64,000 nt of DNA from Bosea sp. F3-2. GTDB taxonomy: Bacteria > Pseudomonadota > Alphaproteobacteria > Rhizobiales > Beijerinckiaceae. This document shows, piece by piece, positions 52,449-61,359 of this stretch. Below the pieces are notes generated by a model. The model was not told the origin of the DNA. It was given only the letters and a program-made list of their open reading frames with translations, and did not search any database. Location: assembly GCF_008253865.1 (NCBI RefSeq), contig NZ_CP042331.1, positions 1,426,001 through 1,490,000 on the forward strand, written 5' to 3'. A program made the translations under genes and the position numbers. Position 1 is the stretch's first letter; each line of letters starts with the position of its first letter.

Positions 52449-53389
52449 TGGTAGCGGATCCTCGGGTCGGTCAGGGCATAGGAGAGGTCGATCAGCAGGT
52501 TGATCAGCACATAGGTGCCGGCCGTCAGCAGGATGATCGCCTGGATCAGCGGGTAGTCGCGCGCCAGCACGCCATCGACGACCAGCCGGCCGAGACCAGG
52601 AATATTGAAGACCGTCTCGGTGACGACGACGCCGGAAATCATCATCGCGAAGCCCGTGCCGACCACCGTGAGGATCGGGATCGCGGCGTTGCGCAGCGCG
52701 TGGCGGAACAGGACGATGCGCTCGCCCAGCCCCTTGGCGCGTGCCGTGCGGACATAATCCTCGCGCAGCACCTCCAGCATCGAGGCGCGCGTCATGCGCG
52801 AGACCAGCGCGATGTAGAAGGAGGAGAGCGCCAGCCCCGGCAGCAGGATGCGGTGGAGGAACGGCCCGAAACCCTCGGCGAGCGGCTTGTAGCCCTGCAC
52901 CGGGAACCATTTCAGATCGACGGCGAAGACCGCGATCAGCACATAGCCGATCACGAAGATCGGCACCGAGAAGCCGACGACCGACAGCGCCATGACGAAG
53001 CGGTCGACCAGTCCGCCATGGCGCCAGGCCGCGAGCACGCCGAGCGGCAGCGAAATGACGATGGTGAAGATCATCGCCATGACCGCGAGCGCCAGCGTCG
53101 GCCCGATGCGCTGGCCGATCATCTCCAGCACCGACCGCTGCGAGATCAGAGAGTGACCGAAATCGCCGCCCGCCATGCCGCCGATCCAGGCGATGAACTG
53201 GCTGGCGAGCGGCTTGTCGAGGCCGAGATTCTCGCGGATGGCGGCGAGCTGGGCCGGTGTCGCCTGGTCGCCGGCGATGGCCTGAGCCGGGTCGCCCGGG
53301 GTCAGGCGCAGCAGCAGGAAGACGAACAGCGCCACGAAGAACATGACGGGGATCGCCATCGCCAGCCTGCGCAGGAAATAGGAAGCCAT
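52445..53389 (-). CDS. Dipeptide-type ABC transporter permease (DppB family), system B
   Basis: The 314-residue permease begins MASYFLRRLAMAIPVMFFVA and has the EAA loop 'REDYVRTARAKGLGERIVLF'. 'RLTPGDPAQAIAGDQATPAQ' is the typical first periplasmic segment. ATG at 53389 follows the GGAGCACTCC region; an in-frame ATG at 53407 is possible. It sits 98 bp behind the binding-protein gene, the usual spacing for a differential-expression hairpin, but I see no strong one. Confidence 0.92.
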   Translation of the reverse strand: MASYFLRRLAMAIPVMFFVALFVFLLLRLTPGDPAQAIAGDQATPAQLAAIRENLGLDKPLASQFIAWIGGMAGGDFGHSLISQRSVLEMIGQRIGPTLALAVMAMIFTIVISLPLGVLAAWRHGGLVDRFVMALSVVGFSVPIFVIGYVLIAVFAVDLKWFPVQGYKPLAEGFGPFLHRILLPGLALSSFYIALVSRMTRASMLEVLREDYVRTARAKGLGERIVLFRHALRNAAIPILTVVGTGFAMMISGVVVTETVFNIPGLGRLVVDGVLARDYPLIQAIILLTAGTYVLINLLIDLSYALTDPRIRYQ

Positions 53390-53487
53390 GGAGTGCTCCG
53401 CGCGCATGGCACCGGCCAGGATGCCGGTGCCGAAAACAAGGCCTGCGGGGAAACGGGCGACGGCGGGGCCGCCGCCCGAGACGCGAG

Positions 53488-55068
53488 TTATTTGCTCACG
53501 CCCCAGAACAGGGTGAGGGGGCCGGGCTGGAGGTTCTTCAGATTGGCCCGCCACGCGGCGACGGACTGGAACTCACCGGCATTGAAGTAGAAGCCTTCGT
53601 CATAGGCGATCTGCTGGATCTCCTTGGCGATCTTCTTCTGCTCGTCGAGCGTCGGCGCGGTGAGATAGGCGGTGCGCAATTCCTCGACGCGGGCGCTACG
53701 CGGCCAGCCCGACCAGGCGGTGTCCGAGCCCGAGGCGTCGAGCAGCGCGTGGACGGTCGGGTTCCAGATGCCTGACACACCCCAATAGGTGAAGAAGAAG
53801 TTCCAGCCGCCCTGCGCCACCGGCTGCCAGCCGTTCTTGCGCGATTGCAGCGTGGCCCAGTCCATCGCGGCGACATCGACCTTGAAGCCGGCTTCGCGCA
53901 GGCGTTCGGCGGCGACGATCGGCTGGGTCGAGAGGATCGTCAGATCCGTCGGCTGCATCATCAGCACCGGCGTGCCGTCATAACCCGAGGCCTTAAGCAG
54001 TTCCTTGGCCTTGGCCATGCGCTCCTTGGCGCTGCCCTTCAGGTATTCCGCGCCGGCATCGGAGGCGAGCGGCACGTCGCAGCCATAGACCGAGGCGCAG
54101 AGCTTGTAATACTGGCCGTCGCCGATCGCGGTCTGCATCAGCTCACCCTGATCCAGCGCATACATCGCCGCCTGGCGGATTTTCGGATTATCGAAGGGCG
54201 GCAGGCGATGGTTGACGCGGCCGGTGACCTGGCTGCCGAGCGCATTGATGGCGCCGGTCTTGATCTCGTCATTGGCCTTGAGCAGCGGCAGCAGGTCGAT
54301 CGTCACCTGCTCGATCAGGTCGACATCGCCGGACTGCAGCGCGTTGATCGAGGTCTGCATGTCCGGCATCGCCTTCCAGACGACCTTGTCGACATTCACG
54401 ACCTTGCCGCCGGCGGTCCAGCTCATCGGCTCGGAACGCGGCTTGTAGTCCTTGTTCTTGACGTAGACGGCCTGGTCGCCGGGCCGGTACTGCTCGGCCA
54501 CGAAGCGGAACGGGCCGGAGCCGACCATCTCGGTGACCTGCTTGCCGGCGGGCGTCTCGGCGAGGCGCTTCGGCATCATGAAGGGCGGCACCGGCGAGGG
54601 TTTCGCCAGCAATTCAAGCACCTGGCCGAAGGGCTTCGAGAGACGGATGACGAGCACCTTGTCGGAGGTCGCCTCGATCGAGGCGACATGGGCCATCATG
54701 GTGCGGGCCGCGCCGTCGTTCTCGCCCCAGCGCTTGATCGAGGCGACGCAATCCGCGGCCGTAACCGGCGTGCCGTCATGCCACTTCAGCCCGTCGCGCA
54801 GGGTGAAGGTGTAGGTCATCTTGTCGGCCGAGACGCTGTAGTCGGCCATTTGCGGCTGCGGGTTGTACTTGGCGTCCATGCCGAGCAGCGTGTCGAACAC
54901 CATGAAGCCATGGGTGCGCACGATCTGGGCGGTGCTCAGGATCGGATCGAGCGTCCTGAGCGGCGCCTGCATGACGACATTGAGCGTCGTCTCGGCAAAA
55001 GCCGGCATCGCGTGAAGGGAGCCCGCGACCAGCGCGGCAGCCCCGAATGTCTTGAACCGAAACGTCAT
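53488..55068 (-). CDS. ABC transporter substrate-binding protein (DppA/OppA family), system B
   Basis: The 526-residue periplasmic protein has a Sec signal peptide cut at 'HAMPAFAETT' and the family-5 fold: 'LDPILSTAQIVRTHGFMVFD', 'FTLRDGLKWHDGTPVTAADC' and 'IRQAAMYALDQGELMQTAIG'. Two cysteines in 'LCASVYGCDVP' probably form a disulfide. It captures the substrate for system B. The gene follows the M81 gene by 39 bp. Confidence 0.92.
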   Translation of the reverse strand: MTFRFKTFGAAALVAGSLHAMPAFAETTLNVVMQAPLRTLDPILSTAQIVRTHGFMVFDTLLGMDAKYNPQPQMADYSVSADKMTYTFTLRDGLKWHDGTPVTAADCVASIKRWGENDGAARTMMAHVASIEATSDKVLVIRLSKPFGQVLELLAKPSPVPPFMMPKRLAETPAGKQVTEMVGSGPFRFVAEQYRPGDQAVYVKNKDYKPRSEPMSWTAGGKVVNVDKVVWKAMPDMQTSINALQSGDVDLIEQVTIDLLPLLKANDEIKTGAINALGSQVTGRVNHRLPPFDNPKIRQAAMYALDQGELMQTAIGDGQYYKLCASVYGCDVPLASDAGAEYLKGSAKERMAKAKELLKASGYDGTPVLMMQPTDLTILSTQPIVAAERLREAGFKVDVAAMDWATLQSRKNGWQPVAQGGWNFFFTYWGVSGIWNPTVHALLDASGSDTAWSGWPRSARVEELRTAYLTAPTLDEQKKIAKEIQQIAYDEGFYFNAGEFQSVAAWRANLKNLQPGPLTLFWGVSK

Positions 55069-55107
55069 TTTCCCCTCGCTTCTGGTTGGTTTGATTGGCT
55101 TTTCGTA

Positions 55108-56577
55108 TCAGGCCGGAGCATCGCTCCACGGATAGGCATTGGCCGTGTCGAGCTGCCGGTACGGGATCAGCCGCACGTCCGCAGGGCCGAGATCGGGCGT
55201 GTCGACCACGAGGATGCGGTCGGCCAAGGGCTCGTAGAAATCGCGGAAATGGGTCTTCGAGCGCAGCAGGATGACGTCGTAATCCTCCGGCCGCTCGCCG
55301 AAGATGTAGAAGGGGTCGCCATCGACCGCGAAGGCGAAATGCGAGACGACGGAGACGCGGATCGCGCCGATCTGGATGAGCGCCGTCAGCCCGAGATCGA
55401 CGAAGGAACCGCGTTGGTAGCGTCCCGAAACGGTGAAGGATTTCGGCCCCGACCAGAGAACCTGCGCCACGACCTCGACAGGGCCGCCGGTCTCCGGAGC
55501 CGTCTTGCCGGCGAGCGCGACCTTGATTTCGGCCCCCTCTCCCGCAGCGTGCGCCTGCGCGGCGGTCTCGGGATCGAGCAGGAAGGGTACGTTCACTCGC
55601 CCGACATCGCGCGTGAGCAGCGCCCGCAGCAGATGGGTCGAGTCGTTCATCCGGTCGGCATGCTCGAGCAGCACGATCGGGCGGCCGTTGGCGGGCTTGC
55701 GCTCGATGTCGGCAAGCGCCGCCTCGGCGCTCAGGATCGGAATGGCGCTCGCGATGGCTTGACGCGACCCGCGCAGCCAGGCCGAGAAAGCTTGGACGTT
55801 GGCCTCGGCGGCGCCCTGCCCGTTCCAATCGAGGCAGATCACCGACATGCCGGTATTGGCGCTGTCGGCATAGGAGAAACCGGCCATGATCGAGATGTCG
55901 CAATCGCCTGCTGCCTCGGCGGCGCGTGCCTCGGCGATGATCGAGGCGAGCGGCTCCAGCGCCGTGGCCGACATGATCGAGGGAATGACGACATTCGGGC
56001 GCGCCACCGCGAGGCCTGGGCGGCGCCCTTCACGCAGGAGCCTGAGCAGCGCCCGCGCCGCCCGCTCGCCGGTCTCGCCCATGTCGATATGCGGCGAATG
56101 ACGATAGGCGACGGCGATATCCGCGCTGCGAAGGGTCTCGCTGTCGATGTTGCCGTGATAGTCGAGCGCGACGGCGATCGGCAGCGACGGCGCGGCAGCG
56201 CGTACCGCATCGATGACGTGCCGCTCGACATCCGCGAAGCCCGGCGCCCAGCAGGCACCGTGGAGGAACAGGATCACGCCGTCGAGCGGGCCACTCTTGT
56301 CGAGGCCCTCGACGATCTCGCGCGTGTAATGCGCAACCGCCTCGTCCGAAGCCGGGCCGAGCGCGCCGAGCAGCGTGTGGAACAGCGGCACGAACTCCGC
56401 GCCTTCCGCCTCGCAGATCTTCAGGCAGCCACCCGGAACCGTGTTGGTGCCGCGAAACCGTTCGACCAGCTCCGCCCCGCGCACGCAGACGCGCTCGAAT
56501 TCCGCCAGCTCCACGATCTGCGGAACGGCCGTGACCGATTCGAGATTGAAGCCGGCGAAGGCGATGCGGGGCATCAT
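55108..56577 (-). CDS. M81 family metallopeptidase (MlrC-like)
   Basis: The 489-residue enzyme matches the M81/microcystinase C family. Zinc ligands are expected in 'VALDYHGNID' (Asp and His) and 'RHSPHIDMGETGERAARALL', with 'LFLHGACWAPGFADVE' and 'AGFSYADSANTGMSVI' also conserved. MlrC cleaves linear tetrapeptides in microcystin breakdown, but most relatives sit in ABC operons and have unknown substrates. Here it lies between the binding protein and the aminotransferase (8 bp away). Confidence 0.9.
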   Translation of the reverse strand: MMPRIAFAGFNLESVTAVPQIVELAEFERVCVRGAELVERFRGTNTVPGGCLKICEAEGAEFVPLFHTLLGALGPASDEAVAHYTREIVEGLDKSGPLDGVILFLHGACWAPGFADVERHVIDAVRAAAPSLPIAVALDYHGNIDSETLRSADIAVAYRHSPHIDMGETGERAARALLRLLREGRRPGLAVARPNVVIPSIMSATALEPLASIIAEARAAEAAGDCDISIMAGFSYADSANTGMSVICLDWNGQGAAEANVQAFSAWLRGSRQAIASAIPILSAEAALADIERKPANGRPIVLLEHADRMNDSTHLLRALLTRDVGRVNVPFLLDPETAAQAHAAGEGAEIKVALAGKTAPETGGPVEVVAQVLWSGPKSFTVSGRYQRGSFVDLGLTALIQIGAIRVSVVSHFAFAVDGDPFYIFGERPEDYDVILLRSKTHFRDFYEPLADRILVVDTPDLGPADVRLIPYRQLDTANAYPWSDAPA

Positions 56578-56585
56578 GGCGGTCG

Positions 56586-57911
56586 TCAGCCCTTGACCGC
56601 CGCGTCGATCGCGCCGCCGATCCGCTCGACGATCTGGTCGATCTCCTCGGGACCGATGATGTAGGGCGGCGCCAGCAGCACATGGTCGCCCAGCCGGCCG
56701 TCGATGGTGCCGCCCATCGGGTAGCTCATCAGGCCGCGGGCCATCGCCTCCTTCTTGATCCGGGCATGCATCTTCAGCGCTGGATCGAAGGGCGCCTTGC
56801 TCTCCTTGTCAGCAACGATCTCGATGCCGCGGAACAGCCCTCGTCCGCGGATGTCGCCGACATGCGGCGACTGGCCGAGGCGCGCATCGAGCCCGGCCTG
56901 CAGGCGCTCGCCCATCAGCCGGACATTCGCCAGCATCTCAGGCTGGGAAATGAGCTCGACGACCTTGTTCGCCGCAGCCGCCGCCATCGGGTGGCAGATA
57001 TAGGTGTGACCGTGCTGGAAGAGCCCCGAGCCTTCGGCGAAGGCGCGGTAGATCTTGTCCGAGAGCAGCACCGCGCCGATCGGCTGGTACCCGCCGCCAA
57101 GCCCCTTGGCGATGGTGACGAGGTCGGGCGCGATGCCCTCCTGCTCGCAGGCGAACATCGTGCCGGTGCGACCCATGCCGCACATCACCTCGTCGAGGAT
57201 CAGCAGCACGCCATATTTGTCGCAGATGCGGCGGATGCGGGCGAAATAGTCCGCGACTGGGCCCACGGCGCCCAGCGTCGCGCCCACCACCGGCTCGGCG
57301 ACGAAGGCGATGACCTCCTCAGCTCCGAGCTCGAGAATCTTTGCCTCGAGCTCGTCGGCGAGGCGGGCGGCGTAGGCTTCCGACGTCTCACCCAGCTTCT
57401 GGTCGCGATAGGCGTAGCAGGGCGAGACATGGTGGGTCTGCGGCAGGATCGGCTGGAACTGCGCCCGCCGCCAGGCATTGCCGCCGGCGGCCAGCGCGCC
57501 CAGCGTGTTGCCGTGATAGCTCTGCCGGCGCGCAATGAAATGGCGGCGCTGCGGCTGGCCGATCTCGACGAAATACTGCCGCGCCATCTTCATGGCCGCC
57601 TCGACAGCCTCCGAACCGCCGGAGACGAGATAGACGTAATCGAGGCCCTCGGGCGCCAGCCCGACCAGGCGCTCGGCCAGTTCTTCGGCGACATCGGTGG
57701 TGAAGAAGGAGGTGTGCGCGTAGGCGATGCGGTCCATCTGCGCGCGCATCGCGGCCAGCACCTCGGGGTGGCCATGGCCGAGGCAGGAGACGGCGGCGCC
57801 GCCCGAACCATCGATATAGCTGCGCCCGTCCTTGTCGGTAATAAAGACACCCTGCCCTGCGACCGCCTCGGGCAGCCGGCCTCCGATGGAGCGGTGGAGA
57901 ATTCTGGTCAT
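56586..57911 (-). CDS. Class III PLP-dependent aminotransferase
   Basis: The 441-residue enzyme is an omega-aminotransferase-type protein. The catalytic lysine is in 'VTIAKGLGGGYQPIGAVLLS', preceded by 'LLILDEVMCGMGRTGTMFAC'; 'VSGGSEAVEAAMKMARQYF' binds the PLP phosphate. It moves an amino group from an amine or omega-amino acid to a keto acid. It is the first gene of the leftward array and is divergent from the RpiR regulator, so its promoter lies in 57912-58151. Confidence 0.92.
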   Translation of the reverse strand: MTRILHRSIGGRLPEAVAGQGVFITDKDGRSYIDGSGGAAVSCLGHGHPEVLAAMRAQMDRIAYAHTSFFTTDVAEELAERLVGLAPEGLDYVYLVSGGSEAVEAAMKMARQYFVEIGQPQRRHFIARRQSYHGNTLGALAAGGNAWRRAQFQPILPQTHHVSPCYAYRDQKLGETSEAYAARLADELEAKILELGAEEVIAFVAEPVVGATLGAVGPVADYFARIRRICDKYGVLLILDEVMCGMGRTGTMFACEQEGIAPDLVTIAKGLGGGYQPIGAVLLSDKIYRAFAEGSGLFQHGHTYICHPMAAAAANKVVELISQPEMLANVRLMGERLQAGLDARLGQSPHVGDIRGRGLFRGIEIVADKESKAPFDPALKMHARIKKEAMARGLMSYPMGGTIDGRLGDHVLLAPPYIIGPEEIDQIVERIGGAIDAAVKG

Positions 57912-57978
57912 CTCAGCTTCCCGGACTGGCGCGGACAGGCCGCCGCGGCGCGCCGCTCATCGCACAGCTTTATCCGCA

Positions 57979-58038
57979 TTGCAACATTTGTTTTAAATGA
58001 TACAAATAGGAAACGATTGAGTCCGATACTGTTGCAAC
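57979..58038. promoter_or_regulatory. Candidate RpiR operator region
   Basis: In an AT-rich island between divergent genes lie two direct copies of TTGCAAC (57979-57985 and 58032-58038) and an inverted repeat ATTTGTTT-N6-ATACAAAT (57986-58007, one mismatch). This is the only such structure between the RpiR gene and the operon, so I infer it is the regulator's binding site. Confidence 0.5.
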
Positions 58039-58151
58039 GAAACAAAACAATCGAAAGCGGCTTGAAGGCTGAGGGAAACCGCAGAATCCGTTTGAAATCC
58101 GCCGGGCGCGCGGGAATGGTCGGCAGGAAAGAGAGGCAGGGCGCGATTCAA

Positions 58152-59042
58152 ATGTTGCAGAACGACCCTTTGCGCGACCGCATCATCAGCCGTTTCGACG
58201 GCATGTCGCCGCAATTGCAGCAGGCCGCGCGTTACATCCTCGAACACCCGCAGGAGGTGGCGCTGGTCTCGATGCGGGAATTGTCGCGCAATGCCGGCGT
58301 GCAGCCCTCGACCATGACGCGGCTCGCCAAGTTCCTCGACCTATCGGGCTATGACGACATCCGCGCCCATCACGCCGAGGCGCTGCGCTTCCGCGCCGAC
58401 GGTTTTGCGGCGCGTGCCATGCAGCACGGCGAGAGCGAGCAGGACATGGCGGCAGCGCAGCTCTCGCGCCGGATGCTGCAGGGCCTGGCCGCGCAGATCG
58501 CGCGGCTGTCGGAACCGGCCTCGCTGGAGCGCCTCTCCGCTGCTGCGGACCGGCTGGCACAGGCGCGCCGGATCTATGTGCTGGGCTTACGCTCCTGCCA
58601 CTCGGTCGCCTGGCATTTCCACTATGTGATGGCGCTGCTCGGCGAGAAGACGATCCATCTCGACGGGCCGGCCGATACGGTCGGCGACGGGCTGATCCGG
58701 GCGGGCGCTGAGGATGTGCTGCTCGCCATCTCGATCAATCCTTATGCTCGCCACAGCCTCGAGCTCGCACAACTCGCCCGCGAGAAGGGGCTCGGCATCG
58801 TGGCGATCACGGACAGCGAGGTCTCGCCGCTCGTCGGCATCGCCGATCATGCGATCCTCTGCTCAACCGAGAGCCAGAGCTTCTTCCACACGCTGACCCC
58901 CGCCTTGGCCGTATCCGAAGTGCTGTGCGGCTTGCTGGCGAACAAGGACCGTGCGACGGCGCTGGAATCGCTGCAGCGCGCCGATCGGCACCTGCTCTCG
59001 CTCAACACCTATGCGAGCGCGATCCCCCGCCGCAGGATCTGA
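58152..59042 (+). CDS. MurR/RpiR family transcriptional regulator
   Basis: The 296-residue regulator has an N-terminal HTH_6 domain (residues 5-80, 'QEVALVSMRELSRNAGVQPS') and a C-terminal SIS domain (about 130-260, 'RRIYVLGLRSCHSVAWHFHY', 'LAISINPYARHSLELAQLAR') that binds a phosphorylated sugar or related ligand. It probably represses the divergent aminotransferase/M81/ABC array. ATG at 58152 is chosen; ATG at 58116 would add 12 residues. Confidence 0.88.
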   Translation: MLQNDPLRDRIISRFDGMSPQLQQAARYILEHPQEVALVSMRELSRNAGVQPSTMTRLAKFLDLSGYDDIRAHHAEALRFRADGFAARAMQHGESEQDMAAAQLSRRMLQGLAAQIARLSEPASLERLSAAADRLAQARRIYVLGLRSCHSVAWHFHYVMALLGEKTIHLDGPADTVGDGLIRAGAEDVLLAISINPYARHSLELAQLAREKGLGIVAITDSEVSPLVGIADHAILCSTESQSFFHTLTPALAVSEVLCGLLANKDRATALESLQRADRHLLSLNTYASAIPRRRI

Positions 59043-59134
59043 GCCGACCGGCGCGCGGGAGCGCGAGCCGAACCGGAAACCGATCGCGCCGAGAACGGCC
59101 TGGGCCGGGCATTCATGGCGTCCGGCATGGGAGG

Positions 59135-59507
59135 CTAGCGGAAATGCCGGAGAGCCCAAAAACCCAAGGCAGCCAGGCTCAACAACCAGATGAGGACGAT
59201 GACCGTAGCCACAACTGCGCTACGCGGTCGCCCGGCGCGCTCGTCAGCCTTCCTCCGAAAATCGCCCATGAGGCCAGCCGGTATGAGGCGGACAGCCAGA
59301 GCGATGCCGGCGGGCACGATGAGCAGATCATCCAGATGACCCAGTACCGGGATGAAATCCGGAATGAGGTCGATTGGACTGAGAGCGTAGGCAGCGACTG
59401 CGGCGGCAACGACTTTCGCGATCGACGGCGTCCGCGGATCGGGCTGCAATCCAAAGAGCGACGGCGTCACGCTTGACCCATCGAGCCCATTGCTTGGCTC
59501 GCTCCAA
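59135..59507 (-). pseudogene. YkvA family (DUF1232) membrane protein, frameshifted
   Basis: The C-terminal two thirds reads 'DPRTPSIAKVVAAAVAAYAL' then 'SPIDLIPDFIPVLGHLDDLL' and a final helix, the DUF1232 core of YkvA proteins. The matching N-terminus, 'LERAKQWARWVKRDAVALWI', is found in another frame just upstream, beginning at a TTG at 59507. The two frames meet at about 59441, where one base too many (or two too few) separates the AA and DPRTP codons. The gene is thus broken or the base call is wrong. A longer frame starting at 59575 can still be translated but with a non-native N-terminus. Function of YkvA is unknown. Confidence 0.7.
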
Positions 59508-59596
59508 GATTGGCGCGGCTTCGCATGAACCAGAAGCGTCCGCAACGGGCCGGCCGCGCTCCGCTGCATAGGCAACCGGCCAAGCTGCTTCCGCTT

Positions 59597-61168
59597 TCAG
59601 ACGAAGAAAAAATCATTCGCTGTCAGCGGGTTCGTGAAATTGTGGAGAGTAACCTGATCCGCTCCTGCGGTAATGACGGTGTCGGCGCCACTTTGCGCGA
59701 TGGTCAGATCGGCGAAGGATTGCACGCCCGCCACGCCGCTGAACTCGATTTTGTCCTGCTGGTCCTGGCTGAAGTCTTCGATGGTGTTATTCGTCCCCAC
59801 CGTCGTCGAGCCAGCATCCTTGAACACGAACAGATCGGCCCCGCCCTGAGCGTGGTCGCTCAGTTGTCCGTCACCCCAGATGTCGTTGCTGACCGCGGAT
59901 CCGGGTGCAGCGGTCCCGGCGATCAGGGTGTCATCGCCGCCCTTGGCGAAGCCCGACAGCTCTGCTGCGTCACCGAAGAGAGTGTTGGTCACCGTGCCGC
60001 CGCCGGTGTTGCTGCCGCCGGTCAGCGTATCGTTGCCGGCTTTCGCCGCTCCGGACATGGATTGCGCGTCGCCGTAGAACTGGTCGAGAACATCCCCGGC
60101 ACCGGTGTCGCCCGACAGGCGATCATTGCCGCCTATAGCATCGCCGGACATCGTCAGCGCGTCGCCATAGGCCAGATTCACGAACTGCGCGGCGAATCCC
60201 CCATTGCCGGGAAGGAGCGCGACGTCATCGCCACCCTGAGCATGGCCGGACATGTTGCCGCCCGCATCACCGAAGAAAGTATTGAGGGAGTTGAAACTGC
60301 CCGTGAACGTATCGTTGCCGCCCTTGGCAAAGTCGGAGATGTCGCCGCCCGCGTCACCGTAGAAAGTGTAGGAGGACAAGGCTCTCGTGCCTGTGAAGCT
60401 GTCATCGCCGCCCTGAGCATGACCGGACATGTTGCGCCCGGCGTCACCGTAGAAAGTGTTGTCGCTGGAGAGGGCGCCGCCGGTGAAATCGTCGTTGCCG
60501 CCCTGGGTAAAATCGGACATGTCGACGCGCGCATCACCGTAGAAAGTGTTGGAAATGTCCCGGAGGGTCTCGCTGGTGAAGCTGTCATTGCCGCCTTGAG
60601 CATGGTCGAACATGCTGCCGCCGCTGTCTCCGTAGAAAACGTTGTGCGACGCGAAGCCGCCGCCGAAGTAGCTGTCGTTGCCGCCCCGAGCATGGCCGGA
60701 CATATCGCCGCCCGCATCACCGGTGAAAGTGTTTTCGGATAGGGCGGAGCCCAGGAAACGATCATCGCCGCCCTGAGCCTGGTCGGACATCCGGCCGCCC
60801 GCATCACCGATAAAAGTGTTGATGGAGATGCCCCCGCCCCGGAAAACGTCGTTGCCGCCGGTGCTGTGGTCGAGCATGTCGCCACCCACGTCACCGTAAC
60901 CAGTGTTGGTGGAGCTGAGCGCCCCCCTGAAAGAGTCGTCGCCGCCCTGAGCATGATCGAACATGCTGCCAACCGCGTCACCATAGAAGGTGTAGTTGGA
61001 GGGGGCGCCCCCGGTAAACGTGTCGTTGCCGCCCCTGGAGAAATCGAGCAGGCTGCCGCCGGCATCGCCGATCAAGACATTGTTGCTCGGATCGCCGGCG
61101 AGGATGTCATCGGTGCCCAATTGATGATCGGTCAGATCACCCGGGGTAAATGGGACGCGGTGAGACAT
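59597..61168 (-). CDS. RTX-like calcium-binding repeat protein, probable type I secretion substrate
   Basis: The 523-residue acidic, glycine-rich protein consists of about thirteen tandem units of 29-34 residues of the form GG(N/D)D-x-F-x-G ... NTFYGDAGG-x-M-x-x-HAQ, from about residue 35 to 425. The C-terminal part, 'GGADLFVFKDAGS', 'IEDFSQDQQDKIEFSGVAG' and a hydrophobic end 'LTANDFFFV', is the usual uncleaved signal of type I secreted RTX proteins. No Sec signal or secretion ABC gene is nearby. GGGAG precedes the ATG at 61168. It may be a surface or extracellular calcium-binding protein; no enzymatic domain is seen. Confidence 0.85.
   Translation of the reverse strand: MSHRVPFTPGDLTDHQLGTDDILAGDPSNNVLIGDAGGSLLDFSRGGNDTFTGGAPSNYTFYGDAVGSMFDHAQGGDDSFRGALSSTNTGYGDVGGDMLDHSTGGNDVFRGGGISINTFIGDAGGRMSDQAQGGDDRFLGSALSENTFTGDAGGDMSGHARGGNDSYFGGGFASHNVFYGDSGGSMFDHAQGGNDSFTSETLRDISNTFYGDARVDMSDFTQGGNDDFTGGALSSDNTFYGDAGRNMSGHAQGGDDSFTGTRALSSYTFYGDAGGDISDFAKGGNDTFTGSFNSLNTFFGDAGGNMSGHAQGGDDVALLPGNGGFAAQFVNLAYGDALTMSGDAIGGNDRLSGDTGAGDVLDQFYGDAQSMSGAAKAGNDTLTGGSNTGGGTVTNTLFGDAAELSGFAKGGDDTLIAGTAAPGSAVSNDIWGDGQLSDHAQGGADLFVFKDAGSTTVGTNNTIEDFSQDQQDKIEFSGVAGVQSFADLTIAQSGADTVITAGADQVTLHNFTNPLTANDFFFV
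59760..61060 (-). repeat. Tandem coding repeat of about 87-100 bp
   Basis: Within the RTX-like gene the DNA repeats with an 87-bp basic period (longer in the last units), with phrases such as GCATCACCGTAGAAAGTGTT and GAGCATGGCCGGACATG recurring. Copies towards the N-terminus are more alike than those near the C-terminus, which suggests recent expansion at the 5' side of the gene. Confidence 0.75.
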
Positions 61169-61359
61169 GGTATGCTCCCACTGAGTTACCCCAGCGCCCA
61201 TCACAATTTTAGGCTGGTACGCCCGGGCCCACAATGAACACAAATGGGCTAATCCCTTTGGATCGATGGCAGCGCCGGGGCGCGACGGCCATACTTGTTG
61301 CGATGTGGTCTAGTCGTAGGCCCGCCTTTCCTTGTCAGTGGCCAGCGTGATCCGCCCCC

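Noticed and set aside
53845..56664. A 939-codon open frame on the plus strand
   Set aside because: It is antisense to the system B binding protein and M81 genes and shows no domain or signal; high GC explains the lack of stops.
59760..61060. CRISPR-like regular spacing of repeats
   Set aside because: The repeats are in frame, encode the RTX-like units and have no unique spacers; no cas genes are present.
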